DNA of 64,000 nucleotides from Adenanthera pavonina. Its lineage: Eukaryota > Streptophyta > Magnoliopsida > Fabales > Fabaceae. Position 1 is the first letter of the stretch; every line of letters starts with the position of its first letter. The DNA lies in assembly GCA_026686845.1 (NCBI GenBank), contig JAIVEN010000001.1:33534001-33598000 (forward strand). The letters are read 5' to 3'. This document shows, piece by piece, positions 22,891 to 33,850 of this stretch. The notes below the pieces were generated by a model that saw only the letters and a list, made by a program, of their open reading frames with translations, searched no databases and was not told the origin of the DNA. Position numbers and translations under genes: made by a program.

Positions 22891-24688
22891 ATGTTTTCCT
22901 TTTAGGTACCCAAATTTGCTTGGGTCCTTTTTGGTCAATAGATTTTTCCCTAGATGCAGATGCAACTTTGGGAACCCATTCAACTTTCCTGCCAAGCCCA
23001 TTTTTCTTCAATGTACAAGAACTGGAAATATGTCCCTTTTTGTTACAGAAATGACAGGTAATGAAGGGACTGCTAGATTGAGTGGCAGGAAGAAAACAAT
23101 GCAGATAATATTTTTGTCTTGCATGCTTTGGTTGATTATATGTTTCAATGCAAGATGACATATGATCTTTCTTTCTGTTACTCTCAGCATGCACAAAATG
23201 TCTCATGTATGCATTCTGGTTTTTCATCCTAAGATTTTCCTTGACAGCACATGGATCATAGCCAAGACCAGCTTTTCCTTGTGATATTCTTTGGCTCCCC
23301 ATCAAGGCAAACAACATATCTTTACCTCTAGTGAGCCTAGACATGCTTTTAACTAAATAATCATTAGTTTGCTTAAGTTAAGTGCATGAAGTGCAGCAAA
23401 CAGATTCAGTAGGAGGTAAAGAGACAATTTCAGAAACTATGGTTTGAGATTCCAGCTTATTTATCTTTTTCTTTGCCAATTTCAGTTCTTTAGCAACTTT
23501 AATGCATTCATCATGAAGCTCATGAAATGCATCAAGTAACTCATAATAAGAAGATTCATATTCATGTACCTCTTCTTCCTGATCACTGCTGCATGAGGGT
23601 GTGGCTTCTTCAGAAGCAAGTGCCATCAGACAAATGTTGGTAATCTCATCCTCATCTTCTTCTTCCTCATCTGAGCTGTTGCCCCATATAGATGAAATGT
23701 AGGCTTTCTTCTTCTTCCCTTTGTCAGCAACTTTCTTTTCTTTTTCTTGCTTCTTGAGGAATTGGGGGCAGTCCCACTTTATATGTCCTTGCTTCTTGCA
23801 CTCATAGCAAGTTACAGGTTCTTTTATTTCTTTCTTGCTTTCTCCACCAGCTCCCTTCTTGAAGAATTTCCTGTTCTTCTTCTTGTTGTAGAATCTTCCG
23901 AATTTTCTGACCATCATAGCCAGAGTTTCTTCATCCAGCTCATCTCCTTCGTTAGATTCTTCTTCCTTTTCATTAGCAGCTTTGAGGGCAAGGCCTTTCT
24001 TCTTTCTGTCCAGCCCAGCTTCCTTGAGTGCTTTGATTTTTCCTTCATACTCCTCAAGGCTGCCAAAGAGAGCTGTGACAGAGGCCATTGATTCTCCTCT
24101 AGCTTCCTCTATTGCTGTCACCTTGGGCTGCCATTCTAGAGGGAGAGCTCTGAGTATCTTTCTTACTTTCTCAGATTGATTGTATTCCTTTCCTAGGCTC
24201 TTCAGTTGATTCACAATGAGAGTAAACCTCTTTTGGAGCTCCTTTACAGTTTCTCCTTCAGCCATTCTGAAGCTTTCATACTCTCTAATGCACGTGTTCA
24301 GTCTGTTCTACCTGACTCCGGATGTTCCTTCATGTGCAATCTGCAGAGTATCCCACATTCCTTTTGTAGTGGTGCATTGTGAGACTCTGTAGACTTCATC
24401 CTGGCTCAGGGCACTGACTAAACAATGTTTTGCTTTGAAATTCAGTAGGACTCTCCTTCTGTCTTCATCATTCCACTCTGCTTCCAGCTTCTCTTTGTGT
24501 CTTCCATCTTCAGTTAGAGTCATTGGGATGAAATCTCCTTTTTCAATGACTGACCAGATGTCAAGATCAATTGATTGTAGGTAGATCTGCATCCTCATCT
24601 TCCAGTACCCATAATGCTCTCCACTGAAGCCTGGTGGTCTGTTAGTGTTATTCCCTTCAGGAAGTATACTCTCTCCAAGGCCAGCCAT
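22891..24688 (-). pseudogene. Inner copia gag
   Basis: The preferred start is ATG 24688 (MAGLGESILPEGNN); the open frame extends to 24742 but the outer copy also starts at this Met. The N-terminal UBN2/gag region (FSGEHYGYWKMRMQIYL, DIWSVIEKGDF) is followed after a stop near 24308 by FTLIVNQLKSLG, RGESMASVTALFGSLEEYE and a Lys-rich stretch. A CCHC knuckle follows, CYECKKQGHIKWDC, at 23768-23809. A second CCHC, CHFCNKKGHISSSC, is at 23015-23056, about 250 codons further on. Acidic and heptad-rich sequence lies between. One more nonsense codon is near 23378. It would form the particle shell and bind RNA. Confidence 0.9.
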
Positions 24689-24729
24689 TTTTGTTCTCGG
24701 ACTGTAAAATCCTTTGAATGGGAATCCGG

Positions 24730-24741
24730 GCTCTGATACCA
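24730..24741 (-). promoter_or_regulatory. Inner element primer-binding site (initiator-Met tRNA)
   Basis: Read on the minus strand it is tggtatcagagc, complementary to the 3' end of plant initiator methionine tRNA. It sits two bases from the 5' LTR end at 24744, the standard copia arrangement. Confidence 0.93.
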
Positions 24742-24743
24742 CT

Positions 24744-26465
24744 TGTTAGCAAGGCTGACTTCCCAAGAGGGGGGGTGAATTGGGAAGATTGAAATTTTTC
24801 TGCACAAAATGAAATGGGTGAAGATAACACAGTGTAATGAAAGCAACGTATAAAATAGAGCAAGCTGAAAAATAAAGATAGGAAGTAGAAGACTCCATAA
24901 TTTATCCTGGTTCGGTCTATCCACTTGACCTACGTCCAGTCCTCAAGGTAACTCTTGAGATTTTCCACTATACAGCAAGAATTTAACGGGCTTCTTGCTA
25001 ATGCCACAGTACACGAGTATGCTCTGTTTCTGGAGCTCTCTCAAACACTCTAAGCACTTTCACAATGTGCTTCCCAATCCCCTTGTGATTTTCCCTCACA
25101 AGTAAATCTATCTTCCAGATGAAGAGTAGAATGTTTACAATGATATGACTCTCTTAAATAGAGTAGATATGAAGGTTAAAGTACATATATTGAAGTTGAG
25201 AGGGTAAAAGCTTTTGAGAAGAAAATTCAGTAGAAATTCGGTATATACAAGTTTGATTCGTTACCCAGAACTTCAAATGTTGTTGTATTTATAAATTTAG
25301 GTCTCAAATGTCCGTTAGAGACTTAATCTATCCGTTGGAAAAGTTATCCAACGGTTACTCTGAAAAACTATCCGTTAACCAACCGCATTTAATGCTTCTG
25401 ACATACTGAAATTTGAATTTTGGTTAGTCAACAGACGAATTTCGAAGGAACCAAAGGTTAAAGCTTTCAACGTTACAGCACGAAGTTCGTCTGTTCATGA
25501 AGTGAAATTCGAATTTTGAAACTTACAAAACATTTTCACAATGTGACATACGAATTTTCAAGAAGAAAGTCTTTCGGTTAAGTGTGAACAGTGTTTTCAA
25601 TTTTCTACAGTGCCTTCGAAATTCGAATTTTGGAAGCTCAAAATTTATCTATTCCCAGTACGTGAAAAGGAGGCACAGTAGTTCACTTTCTTCGAAATTC
25701 GAATGTTGAAGAGTGAAGTTCATCTGTCAGAGAGCAGTTTTGAAATTTAAATCATTCTTGATCTCAGATGAACTTTAACATTATTTCAGACGAATTTCTT
25801 CTATTTTCTCAAGTTTTGTTTTGTCTGAAATTCGAATTTTGAAGATCCAAAGTTCGTCTGTTTCAAAGAGGCTCCTTTCAAACTTATGAAAATTTGAATG
25901 TTGGAAAGTCAAATTTTTTCTGTCAAAGAGTATTTTTGAAACTTAATTTCTTTTGATTTGAGATGCACTCTATCATAGTTTCAGATGAATTTCTTTAGTT
26001 TTCACAAACTTCATTTTACTTGAAATTCAAATTTTGAAAGTATGAAGTTCGTCTGTTACCAAAAAGACTTCTTTCAGATTTGTATGAAAATTCGAATTTT
26101 GAAAAACCAAAATTCATCTGACAGAGAGCCATCTCTTCAGACTTATTCAGTTTTAGCTCGAAATTCGAATTTCCCAAAGCAAAGTTCGAATTTCCAACTT
26201 GACAGTTAAGTTTAAACTTTCAATCTTTGTCTGTTTGTGGGTGTTTTTCAAATATGTCAAGATTTAACATAAAATCAAGGTTTGAAAACATCTTTTCTTC
26301 AAATCAAAATCTTTTACCCAATCATAACTAAAACCAAGGATCCTACAAAAGATCTAATAGCAAATTCTCAGAAATCTTCACTCAAAACAACTTTAATCTC
26401 CTTTGATATCTTCAATCCGAGCTCTTGAGTGTTGGTTTGGAATCATCAAAACTCTTGATTCAACA
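24744..26465 (-). repeat. Inner copia 5' LTR
   Basis: This is the 1722-bp full-length partner of 14645-16271. It contains gaaattcgaattt palindromes (25504, 25618, 25827, 26160), many ttcgtctg motifs, and the conserved ttatcctggttcggtc...ccacttgacctacg segment at 24901-24938. A TATA-like tataaata on the minus strand at 25285-25292 is the likely promoter for gag-pol RNA. Confidence 0.95.
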
Positions 26466-26470
26466 TTTCC

Positions 26471-27354
26471 CATTTGATATGTCCAGGTTTCTTACATTTG
26501 TAGCATATGATGGATTCTTTGTTCTCTTTCTTACTGCTGGTGAGTCCACCTTTCTTTGCAAATCTTTTGAATTTCTTATTTCCATACATTTTACCGAATC
26601 TTCTCAGCAATATAGCCATTGTTTCTTCATCTAGCTCAGCATCTTCTTCAAAATCATCATCATCATCTTTTGATTCTACTTTGAGGGCCAGGCTTTTCTT
26701 CTTCTTGTCAGAAGATGAAGATTCTTTAAGTACTTTTAACTTTCCTTTATATCCTTCTAGGCTCCTAAAGAGGGCTGTGACGGATGTCATGGATTCCCCT
26801 CTAGATTCTTCTATTGCTCTCACCTTTGGTTGCTATTTAATGGGCAATGCTTTGAGGATTTTTTTGAACTTTTCAGATTATGTGAGATACTTTGGAGATT
26901 GTTCATGAAGGAATGACCGAGGTGATAGAAAATAAATTGAATATGTGTATAGGCAAATATGAAAGCTTCAAGATGAAGGAAGGTGAAAACATCAAGGATC
27001 TATAGAAAAGATTCACACTCATTGTGAATCAACTAAAGAACCTTGGGATACATTGTAGAATTCATCTTGGTTGAGGGCACTGACCAGATAGTGCTTAGCT
27101 TTATAGTTAAGAAGGACCCTTCTTTTATCCTTCTCATTCCTTTCCTTTTCATGTATTTCTCTGTACTTCCCGTCATCTTGTAGTTTCATCAAGATGAAGT
27201 CTCCCTTCTGGATGACTGACCAAATATCCAAGTCAATGGATTTAAGATAGATTTGCATTCTCATCTTCTAGTATCTATAATGCTCTCCACTGAAGCCAAG
27301 AGATCTGTTGGTGTTATTTCCTTCTGGAAGAATGCCTTCACCAAAACCAGCCAT
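26471..27354 (-). pseudogene. Outer copia gag, N-terminal part, right of the nested element
   Basis: ATG 27354 (MAGFGEG) starts gag. The first part runs to about 27051 (MRMQIYLKSIDLDIWSV, then LNQDEFYNVS). The segment 26880-27050 is inverted. The normal orientation resumes at about 26879 and includes RGESMTSVTALFRSLEGYKG, an acidic stretch and the knuckle start CYKCKKPGHIKW. The inner copia element interrupts there, at 26470. Stops are present as well as the inversion. Confidence 0.85.
26880..27050 (+). other. Inverted ~170-bp segment inside outer gag
   Basis: Surrounding gag reads on the minus strand, but this block reads on the plus strand: DTLEIVHEG, IGKYESFKMKEGENIKDL and KRFTLIVNQLKNLG. 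The inner element's gag has the same stretch on the minus strand in normal order (about 24190-24360). The edges lie close to the two points where normal order stops and resumes, so little sequence was lost. Confidence 0.85.
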
Positions 27355-27395
27355 GTACTTTCCCAAATTGTTAGATCCTTCAATTAGGAGTCCGG

Positions 27396-27407
27396 GCTCT
27401 GATACTA
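27396..27407 (-). promoter_or_regulatory. Outer element primer-binding site
   Basis: On the minus strand it is tagtatcagagc, one change from the initiator-Met site tggtatcagagc, and two bases from the 5' LTR at 27410. Confidence 0.88.
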
Positions 27408-27409
27408 CT

Positions 27410-29057
27410 TATTAGTTCAGCTGGCTTCCCAAGAGGGGGGATGAATTGGGAAGTTTAGCTTTTTCTGCAAAAATGAAATATAGCAGTGATAATAAAAGAT
27501 TACTCAAAAACAAAGTATAAGAAGTAAAGAACAATTGGAAAGTAAATGAGAATAAGACATAATGATTTATCCTAGTTTGGTCTACTCTACTTGACCTACA
27601 TCTAGTCCCCAAGCCACCACTTGAGATTTCTTCACTATATCTTGCAAGATTTGAATGGGTACTTTGAGCTAAACAAATACTCCCACTCTTCTCACTCAAG
27701 AGTAAGAGTAACTCTCTTAGTGTATCCTCACACTAAGTGCTATCTACAAGTATGTAGAAATATACAGGTCAAGATATGAAAACTCTCTCTCAGAAGAGTG
27801 GATATGAAAATTTAAGTACAATAAATGGGCTAAATAGGGGGTAGGTAAGCTTTGAAAGAATCAGTAATCAATTCTGCAGTATTTTAGCATTTATATATTT
27901 TTCCTCCTTACCCAACAAATTAAATGAGGTCCTATTTATAGTTTTAGAGCAAAACTATCTGTTGGAAACAAAGATTAGTTATTACTCTTTAGAAAAATAG
28001 TCGTTCACCTACCGCATTTAATGCATCTAACAGAGGTTATGTGGGTAACCTCCTTAGGCTATACGAATAACGGGTGACTGTTGGGTCTTGTTTTCAATGT
28101 AGACCTTTCGTTATGCAGATAACCTGGCTAGGTTATATAGATAATGCTTATCCACAATGACTAAGTTTTAGCTTCAGAACATTTTTATGAAAACCTTCTT
28201 AGTTGTTAAGATAACGTTGAGTTTTTCTCAAACTGAGTTTTTGTAGAACTTAGGTTATCAGGATAACCTCCCAAGGTTATGCGGATAACCTATTTTGTTT
28301 AGGAAGGATCATGAGTGTTGTAACATAGGTTATGTGGATAACCTCCCTAAGTTATGCAGATAACCTATTTAACAGAGAAAAGTCCAAGTGCTCTGTAACA
28401 CACGTTATACAGATAATCTCCCTAGGTTATGCGAATATAACGAGCTACACAGTACAATTGGTCTTCACTATTCACTTCCTTATGTGAAAAGATGCCCACC
28501 TTATTAGGATAACCATCTGGATAATCCTGAGAGCATGGTGCACAGCTATATTATGCAGATAACTTCAATTCCTTTTCATGAAATAGAAGAAGGGACACTT
28601 ATAAAAGCTTTGAGATTGAGTCTTTATCCTCATAACCTTTACTGGTTATGCGTATAAGGTAATCCTTTTCATGAAAACATGATGAGAACACTTAGAAACA
28701 ACTTTGAAATTGAAACTTAATCGTCATAAGCTAAAACATTTTCATGAAAACAAAGTGAACACTTAAAAACCTCTATGAAACTGAGACTTCATCCTCATAG
28801 TATACCTTTTTTCATGAAAGCCACTTTGAAACAATGAGCTAAGCATTAATCATTCAAATAGATATCTCATTTAATATTGGGTGAGATAAATTTCAAAGCT
28901 TAATGGCTTCCTTTACAAATGAATTCCTAAAATTTTTGAAATAACTATTCAATCTTCAGGAAACTTCAACTTTGTTCTTCGTTTTACTTGTGTTCCTTTG
29001 ATATTAGATTTCCAAGCTCATTGTTGTTTAGAATCATCAAAACCATCTAGATTAACA
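27410..29057 (-). repeat. Outer copia 5' LTR
   Basis: This is 1648 bp; its first bases read tattag instead of tgttag, and it ends attaaca. It has ggttatgcggataacc (near 28274) and many variants, plus ttttcatgaaaa. A TATA-like ctataaatagg lies on the minus strand at about 27931-27941. It is flanked on the right by the duplication TGTTC. Confidence 0.92.
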
Positions 29058-30537
29058 TGTTCAAATTCAATAGATGCACTTTGAATATAAAAATTTGAAT
29101 GTTCTAACATGGGACATATTTGACAAATTCAAAATTTAAATTTCACACTTAAACAGATGAATTTTGGATGTTCAACGTTGAAGTCTTTAGCTTATGGTCT
29201 CTGCGAAATTCATCTGTTGACACCCAAAATTCAAATTTTGGTGTGTTAGACACATTAAATGCGGTAAGTGAATGACTAATTTTGCAGAATAACTGTTGGT
29301 TAATGTCTCTAACGGCTAGATCTTGTGTCTAAGGACTAGTTAAGACATAAACCTATACATAAGACTTTATTTGAAGTTGTGGGTAACAATTGTAGTGTTG
29401 AATATACTGAAACTCTGCTGAATTCATTAGTCAAAGCCTTTTCACTCTCACACTTTATTTATTGTACTCCAACTGTCATATATACTCTAATTTAGAGAGT
29501 TTTCTTTTTGTGTAATATCTTTTCATCTAGAAGAAGGATATCTTGTGAAGGGATTCACAAGGGATTTGGAAAATAATTTGTAAGAGTACAGAGTGTAAAG
29601 TTTGAATGTTCTTAGAGCAGAGCACAAGGTTGTATTAAGGTATTGTAAGAAGCACATTGAATTCTTGCAAATAGTGAAAAATCTCAAGTGGTGGCTTAGG
29701 GATTGAACATAGGTCAAGTGGATTAGATCGAATTATGATAAATTTCCTTGTCCTTTCTTCCTTTAACTTGCATTTACCTTAATTATCTTTGTGCTCTGTT
29801 TTTCTGTAAACTTCTATTATCACTGTAATATCACATTTTTGCAAAAAAATTTTAAACTTCACAATTTACCCCCCTTTGGGAAGCCAGTAATTCTAACATA
29901 CATGGCTAGAACCATGGGATAATTACCATCACAAGGTAAACCCGATAAGCAATTCCCTTGCAACAACTGGTAAAGACTAATTCTGGGACATCATTATACT
30001 CACCATGTACTAGTATAACCTGACCAAATGTCATACTAATGATTCGACCATGGTACTCCTAGACCATTCAAATTGGTGGTGATTTAGGGAATGTGTATTC
30101 CTAATCCGATGCCACTTGGCTCTCCTGGGCAAAGGAAGAGAATTTAGTTGTAGGGATATACAATGATTAACCTCACCACTTGGATACAAGGCCTCTATGT
30201 TCTATGAGTAGATCAGTATATCACGTGGTATCATCATATCTCAAGTCATCATCACCCAATCAATAATGTCTTAATATGCATTACGTGGTGATGATGTCTT
30301 ATGCTATGCTAACATGTCAATCCCATGCACAATCATTATTATCATCATAATCATTATAGTTATCATGCTAGCATATTATCATATGGGGATGCTTACAAAT
30401 CATATACATGTATTACAATAAGATGTTCTAATACATCAAAGTAAGGGATAAAGATAGAGCTTACCATACTCCCGCTAGCCGTGCACATACCACGATATGA
30501 AAGGAACAAACATAACTATAGGCAAGATCATGGTATG

Positions 30538-33092
30538 TGTAATATCCCAAAGTTTCGTTGGATACTAGGTAATAAAAGAGGACATAATTGATGATAATGT
30601 AAAATGTACAAGGAATTCATGAAAACAGATGGACACCATTTTGCATGAAATAGGACAAAGAGATCATTTTTCACGGTTGGATGGAAAAATGTAAAAATTA
30701 TCTTTTTGTCCCTAAAGAACTATAAAAATGGCATTCATATCCCAAAAGTATTAAAATTTATGTGGGAAAGAAATAGAAAAGTGTTGGAGAAATTTACACC
30801 TAATGACCCGAAAGTTTCAGAAATTTTAATTTAACCCTGGGTCAAGGGTAGTTTTGTAAATATGCAAAATTACTGTCAAAACGAAGCCCTCAATGAGAGA
30901 AGTCCAATGCTATATGGCACTGAGGGTTAATGTTCAAGAATAAAGAAATAATTGGTACCAAGTGTCCAAAAGTAATAGTAAACCGATAAAATAAACCGTG
31001 GGCCTTATTGATAGTTAAAAAGAAATCGGTTCAGGATATGGGCCATACATAGATACCATTTAGGACAGGATAATTATGGAAATATAAAAATGAAATTAGA
31101 ATAGTCCTATAACCCAAAAATGCTAAATTAGTATAAAGACAGTTTTATCGATACGATTAAAAAGTACCCGGATTGAGGTATACCTGGATCAGGAAAATTG
31201 GGAAATTTTTGGACACCTTAAGCTCACCCATGCATGAATTTTTCTGCAGCCACATGACTCAAGTATTATTATATAATATTTTGTAATACTTCTTGAAGAA
31301 GAATGTGAAAAAGTAACCATGATTAGCAAAAAGTGACTTTAATTAATTAAGTGATTAGCCACTTAATTAAACCACTTAACCACTCATTCCCACTTCATTT
31401 CATGAGCTCTTCCAGCAGCAAAGACCAGAAAGAAAACACAAGAGAAGGAGGAAAGAAGAAGAGAAAGAAAGGGGGAAAATACAAGGAAATTCAAAGCACA
31501 AGTTGGTAAGCTTTAATACTACTACCTTAAGCTTACTATCTATGGTTTCCAATGCATGATTTATGGTTTAGTTTGCTTCATTTATACCTTAGGGTTTCAG
31601 CTAAATTGGATTTATGGAATGAGTTTTGGACCATGAAACTTATGAAAAAGCATAGACTAGACACAAGAAGCATGAATCCATGGATGGTTTGAAGTGATTT
31701 CAAGGAATTTTTTTTAATCATTTTGAGATAATTTCGGCCAGAACAGGGAAAGTATTTAGATTTGGAATTTCATTACTTTGACCACAAAAATGGATTCCCC
31801 ATGGTCCAAAACCTTAAGAACATGTATGTTGTACAAAGAAAAAGTAAATGAAAACAAAATGAAAATTTTGGGTTTTAGTGTTATGGTATTGTATAATTCT
31901 GAAAAACCAATGGATAAATTGGTTCAATGATGATATGATTAGGTTCAAGGAAGTGTTAAGAGGCTCAAGAAGTGGCATACTAAGTTTGGAGAGCAAGGGA
32001 GCATCATAAGGTAGTTAATTTCCCATACTAGCATTATGTTATCATAGTTGTTTTCAATGTGCTTTATGCATTGTCATATGATTGCAATGATATTTTGAGA
32101 TGATTTATGTGCATTGGCTGAGTTGATTGAGGGGCATTGAGACCTTGGGAAGTCCATTTTTCAAATTGAAACTTTGCCAAAAATTTTATGAATTCATATG
32201 ACAAAAATGTGTTAATGTATTCAAAATGTGTTATCTTGATGTTTTCATGCTTAATGTGATGATGTGATGGAATGTTGGGTGTTCACTACCGAGATTTTTT
32301 GAATCTCACCCTCCCAAATATTAACCATGAATAGGTAGCAACAATGGCAAGACCACCAAGGAAGAGAAAGGAAAGGAGAAAGAATTTGGTCATTAACTTG
32401 ATAATCCTAGCAATGGCCATGAGCTTTGACCTTTTGTGTAATTTTGTAAATGTGATGTTAAGTATATTTCTTCAAGTTTTTATGATGTCTTAGGTCTTAG
32501 CTAAAGTATGGTATGGTATGAAAATGATATATGGCCATGTAAATATTTTATGACTTTTGTTTGGCAAAGTAGAAGATATAAATGGTCATCTTGACCTATA
32601 TAGAGTAAACATGCCACTATTTTGACTTTTTTAAGTATAAAGTATGAATGATGTATATGGTTTAAAAGTAAACATGAAGAGCTCTCCAATGGTCTAAAGA
32701 ACACTTAGATTGGATGTGTGTGCAATATTTGGCAGATTTTTATATTTAATCCCAATTAAAAGGATTATTTTGCAGTTTTCGTATAAATTGTGAAATTTCA
32801 CAGAGTTTGCCATACATATCAGTATTATCATTGCTCTGACTTATATTTTTTCCATGTAGACAAAGTTATAAGCTATCCCTAGAGACTTGAATCACATGTA
32901 TACAATTTTTATTGATTTAGTTATGATTTTTTAAAATTTAATCAGAATAAATAAATTTGATTAAATGAATAGTGTCCAAAGTTGAGAAAAATTTATTATG
33001 GCTTTTATTGTGATTCAAGATCCTACTATGATATAAATGGACTTTAGAATGATCAAATATATTGGAAATGGGTCCATAAGAGATGTGTTACA
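30538..33092 (+). mobile_element. Gypsy solo LTR, Tekay-like type A
   Basis: The LTR runs from tgtaatatccc to gatgtgttaca, 2555 bp, with the exact duplication GTATG at 30533-30537 and 33093-33097. No internal sequence is attached. It carries a small hairpin, gagattt-ttt-gaatctc, at 32291-32307, followed by caccctccc. It is similar along its length to 40147-46801 and, in reverse, to 33851-37152. The Tekay assignment is by resemblance to the type-B LTRs that flank chromoviral coding sequence here. Confidence 0.88.
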
Positions 33093-33850
33093 GTATGAAA
33101 AGGAACAAACATATAAAATCAACAACTAACACACATGCAACATACACCTTGGTTACCACAAATTGCTGACACACCGCACATGGTTTTAGCAAGCCATATA
33201 AGCGTCAATTTACGAGTCAAACACTTCTAATCATTGGATAGAACACTATAATATTATGAAACCTCTGATTAACATAATGCATAAGTAATCCAAAATCCAC
33301 AATTCAATTACTTAAGCTTGATCCATTGCTCCAATAGCATAAACACACACCAACAAGCCCCAAACTCATATTCCAACCATGAACAAACACAAAAATCTCA
33401 GATTCCAAGTTTCTGCCAATGAATTCAAAGCTAGGGTTTGGCATATACACCTCTAAATCATCTCAAAATCAATACCTATGCCATAGAAAAACCAACTAAC
33501 ACTTCAACAACACCAAAGCTTTAATCATCCCTAAACTTAAAACTTAGCACATTCTTACAAATTTCATAGCAAAAATGGATATAAAAGAAAGGAGAGGAAG
33601 CAAGATCCACTTATCAACAAAGATTGAAGCTTCTTGAGTTCAAAAATCACTCCTCAAGACTGAAAATCACAAACCCTAGTAGAGTTCTACTTATTCTTCT
33701 TCAATTTCTTCCTTTTATCCAACTAAAACACGCTTTCATTTAAAGAAATTCTGAGACTCATGCCACGACAGTCAATTAATTCATTGATGCATAAGACCCT
33801 TTTGTCCAAAAAAGATTAAAATCCTCTGCTTTCTCACTGCGGCATCACTT

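Larger units (their letters stand above)
14645..26465 (-). mobile_element. Inner full-length Sirevirus-like copia retrotransposon
   Basis: This is 11.8 kb and lies inside the gag gene of the outer copia element, cutting its CCHC zinc-knuckle codons. The duplication is ATTCC (14640-14644) versus TTTCC (26466-26470), one mismatch. Minus-strand order: 5' LTR 24744-26465, primer site 24730-24741, gag from ATG 24688, protease, integrase, RT and RNase H to the stop at 19754, spacer, env-like ORF from ATG 18754, polypurine tract 16272-16285, 3' LTR 14645-16271. Gag-pol spans about 1645 codons with few breaks (stops near 24308, 23378, 22542, 21215 and 20066; frameshifts near 22885 and 21900). It is the best preserved and, by nesting, the youngest element of the stack. 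Confidence 0.95.
5567..29057 (-). mobile_element. Outer full-length Sirevirus-like copia retrotransposon
   Basis: It is flanked by the exact 5-bp duplication TGTTC (5562-5566 and 29058-29062). Structure on the minus strand: 5' LTR 27410-29057; primer site 27396-27407; gag start 27354; gag-pol to 10649; spacer 9693-10648; env-like ORF 9692-7513; polypurine tract 7223-7236; 3' LTR 5567-7222. Removing the nested element and its duplicated 5 bp leaves about 11.7 kb. The gag-pol span then is about 4880 nt, close to the 4935 nt of the inner element. Gene order protease-integrase-RT-RNase H marks it as copia. The extra 3' ORF and LTR start fit the Sirevirus (SIRE/Maximus) lineage. Many stops, frameshifts and a small gag inversion make it non-autonomous. 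Confidence 0.93.
4880..29898 (+). mobile_element. Copia solo LTR (plus orientation), split by a nested element
   Basis: The left part, 4880-5566, begins tgttgaattagaag. The right part, 29063-29898, ends with cccctttgggaagccag...ctaaca. In reverse these match the ends of the other copia LTRs here (tgttag...cccaagagggggg and ...attcaaca). Net length is about 1.5 kb. The 5-bp duplication TACAT at 4875-4879 and 29899-29903 is exact. No internal region of this element remains, so it is a solo LTR, presumably left by LTR-LTR recombination. Its former CpG-containing motifs are mostly converted to TpG/CpA. The whole 23.5-kb copia element is inserted at 5567. Confidence 0.9.

Noticed and set aside
23747..24179. 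Plus-strand ORFs across the gag region
   Set aside because: Antisense shadows of the minus-strand gag, which has clear domain similarity.
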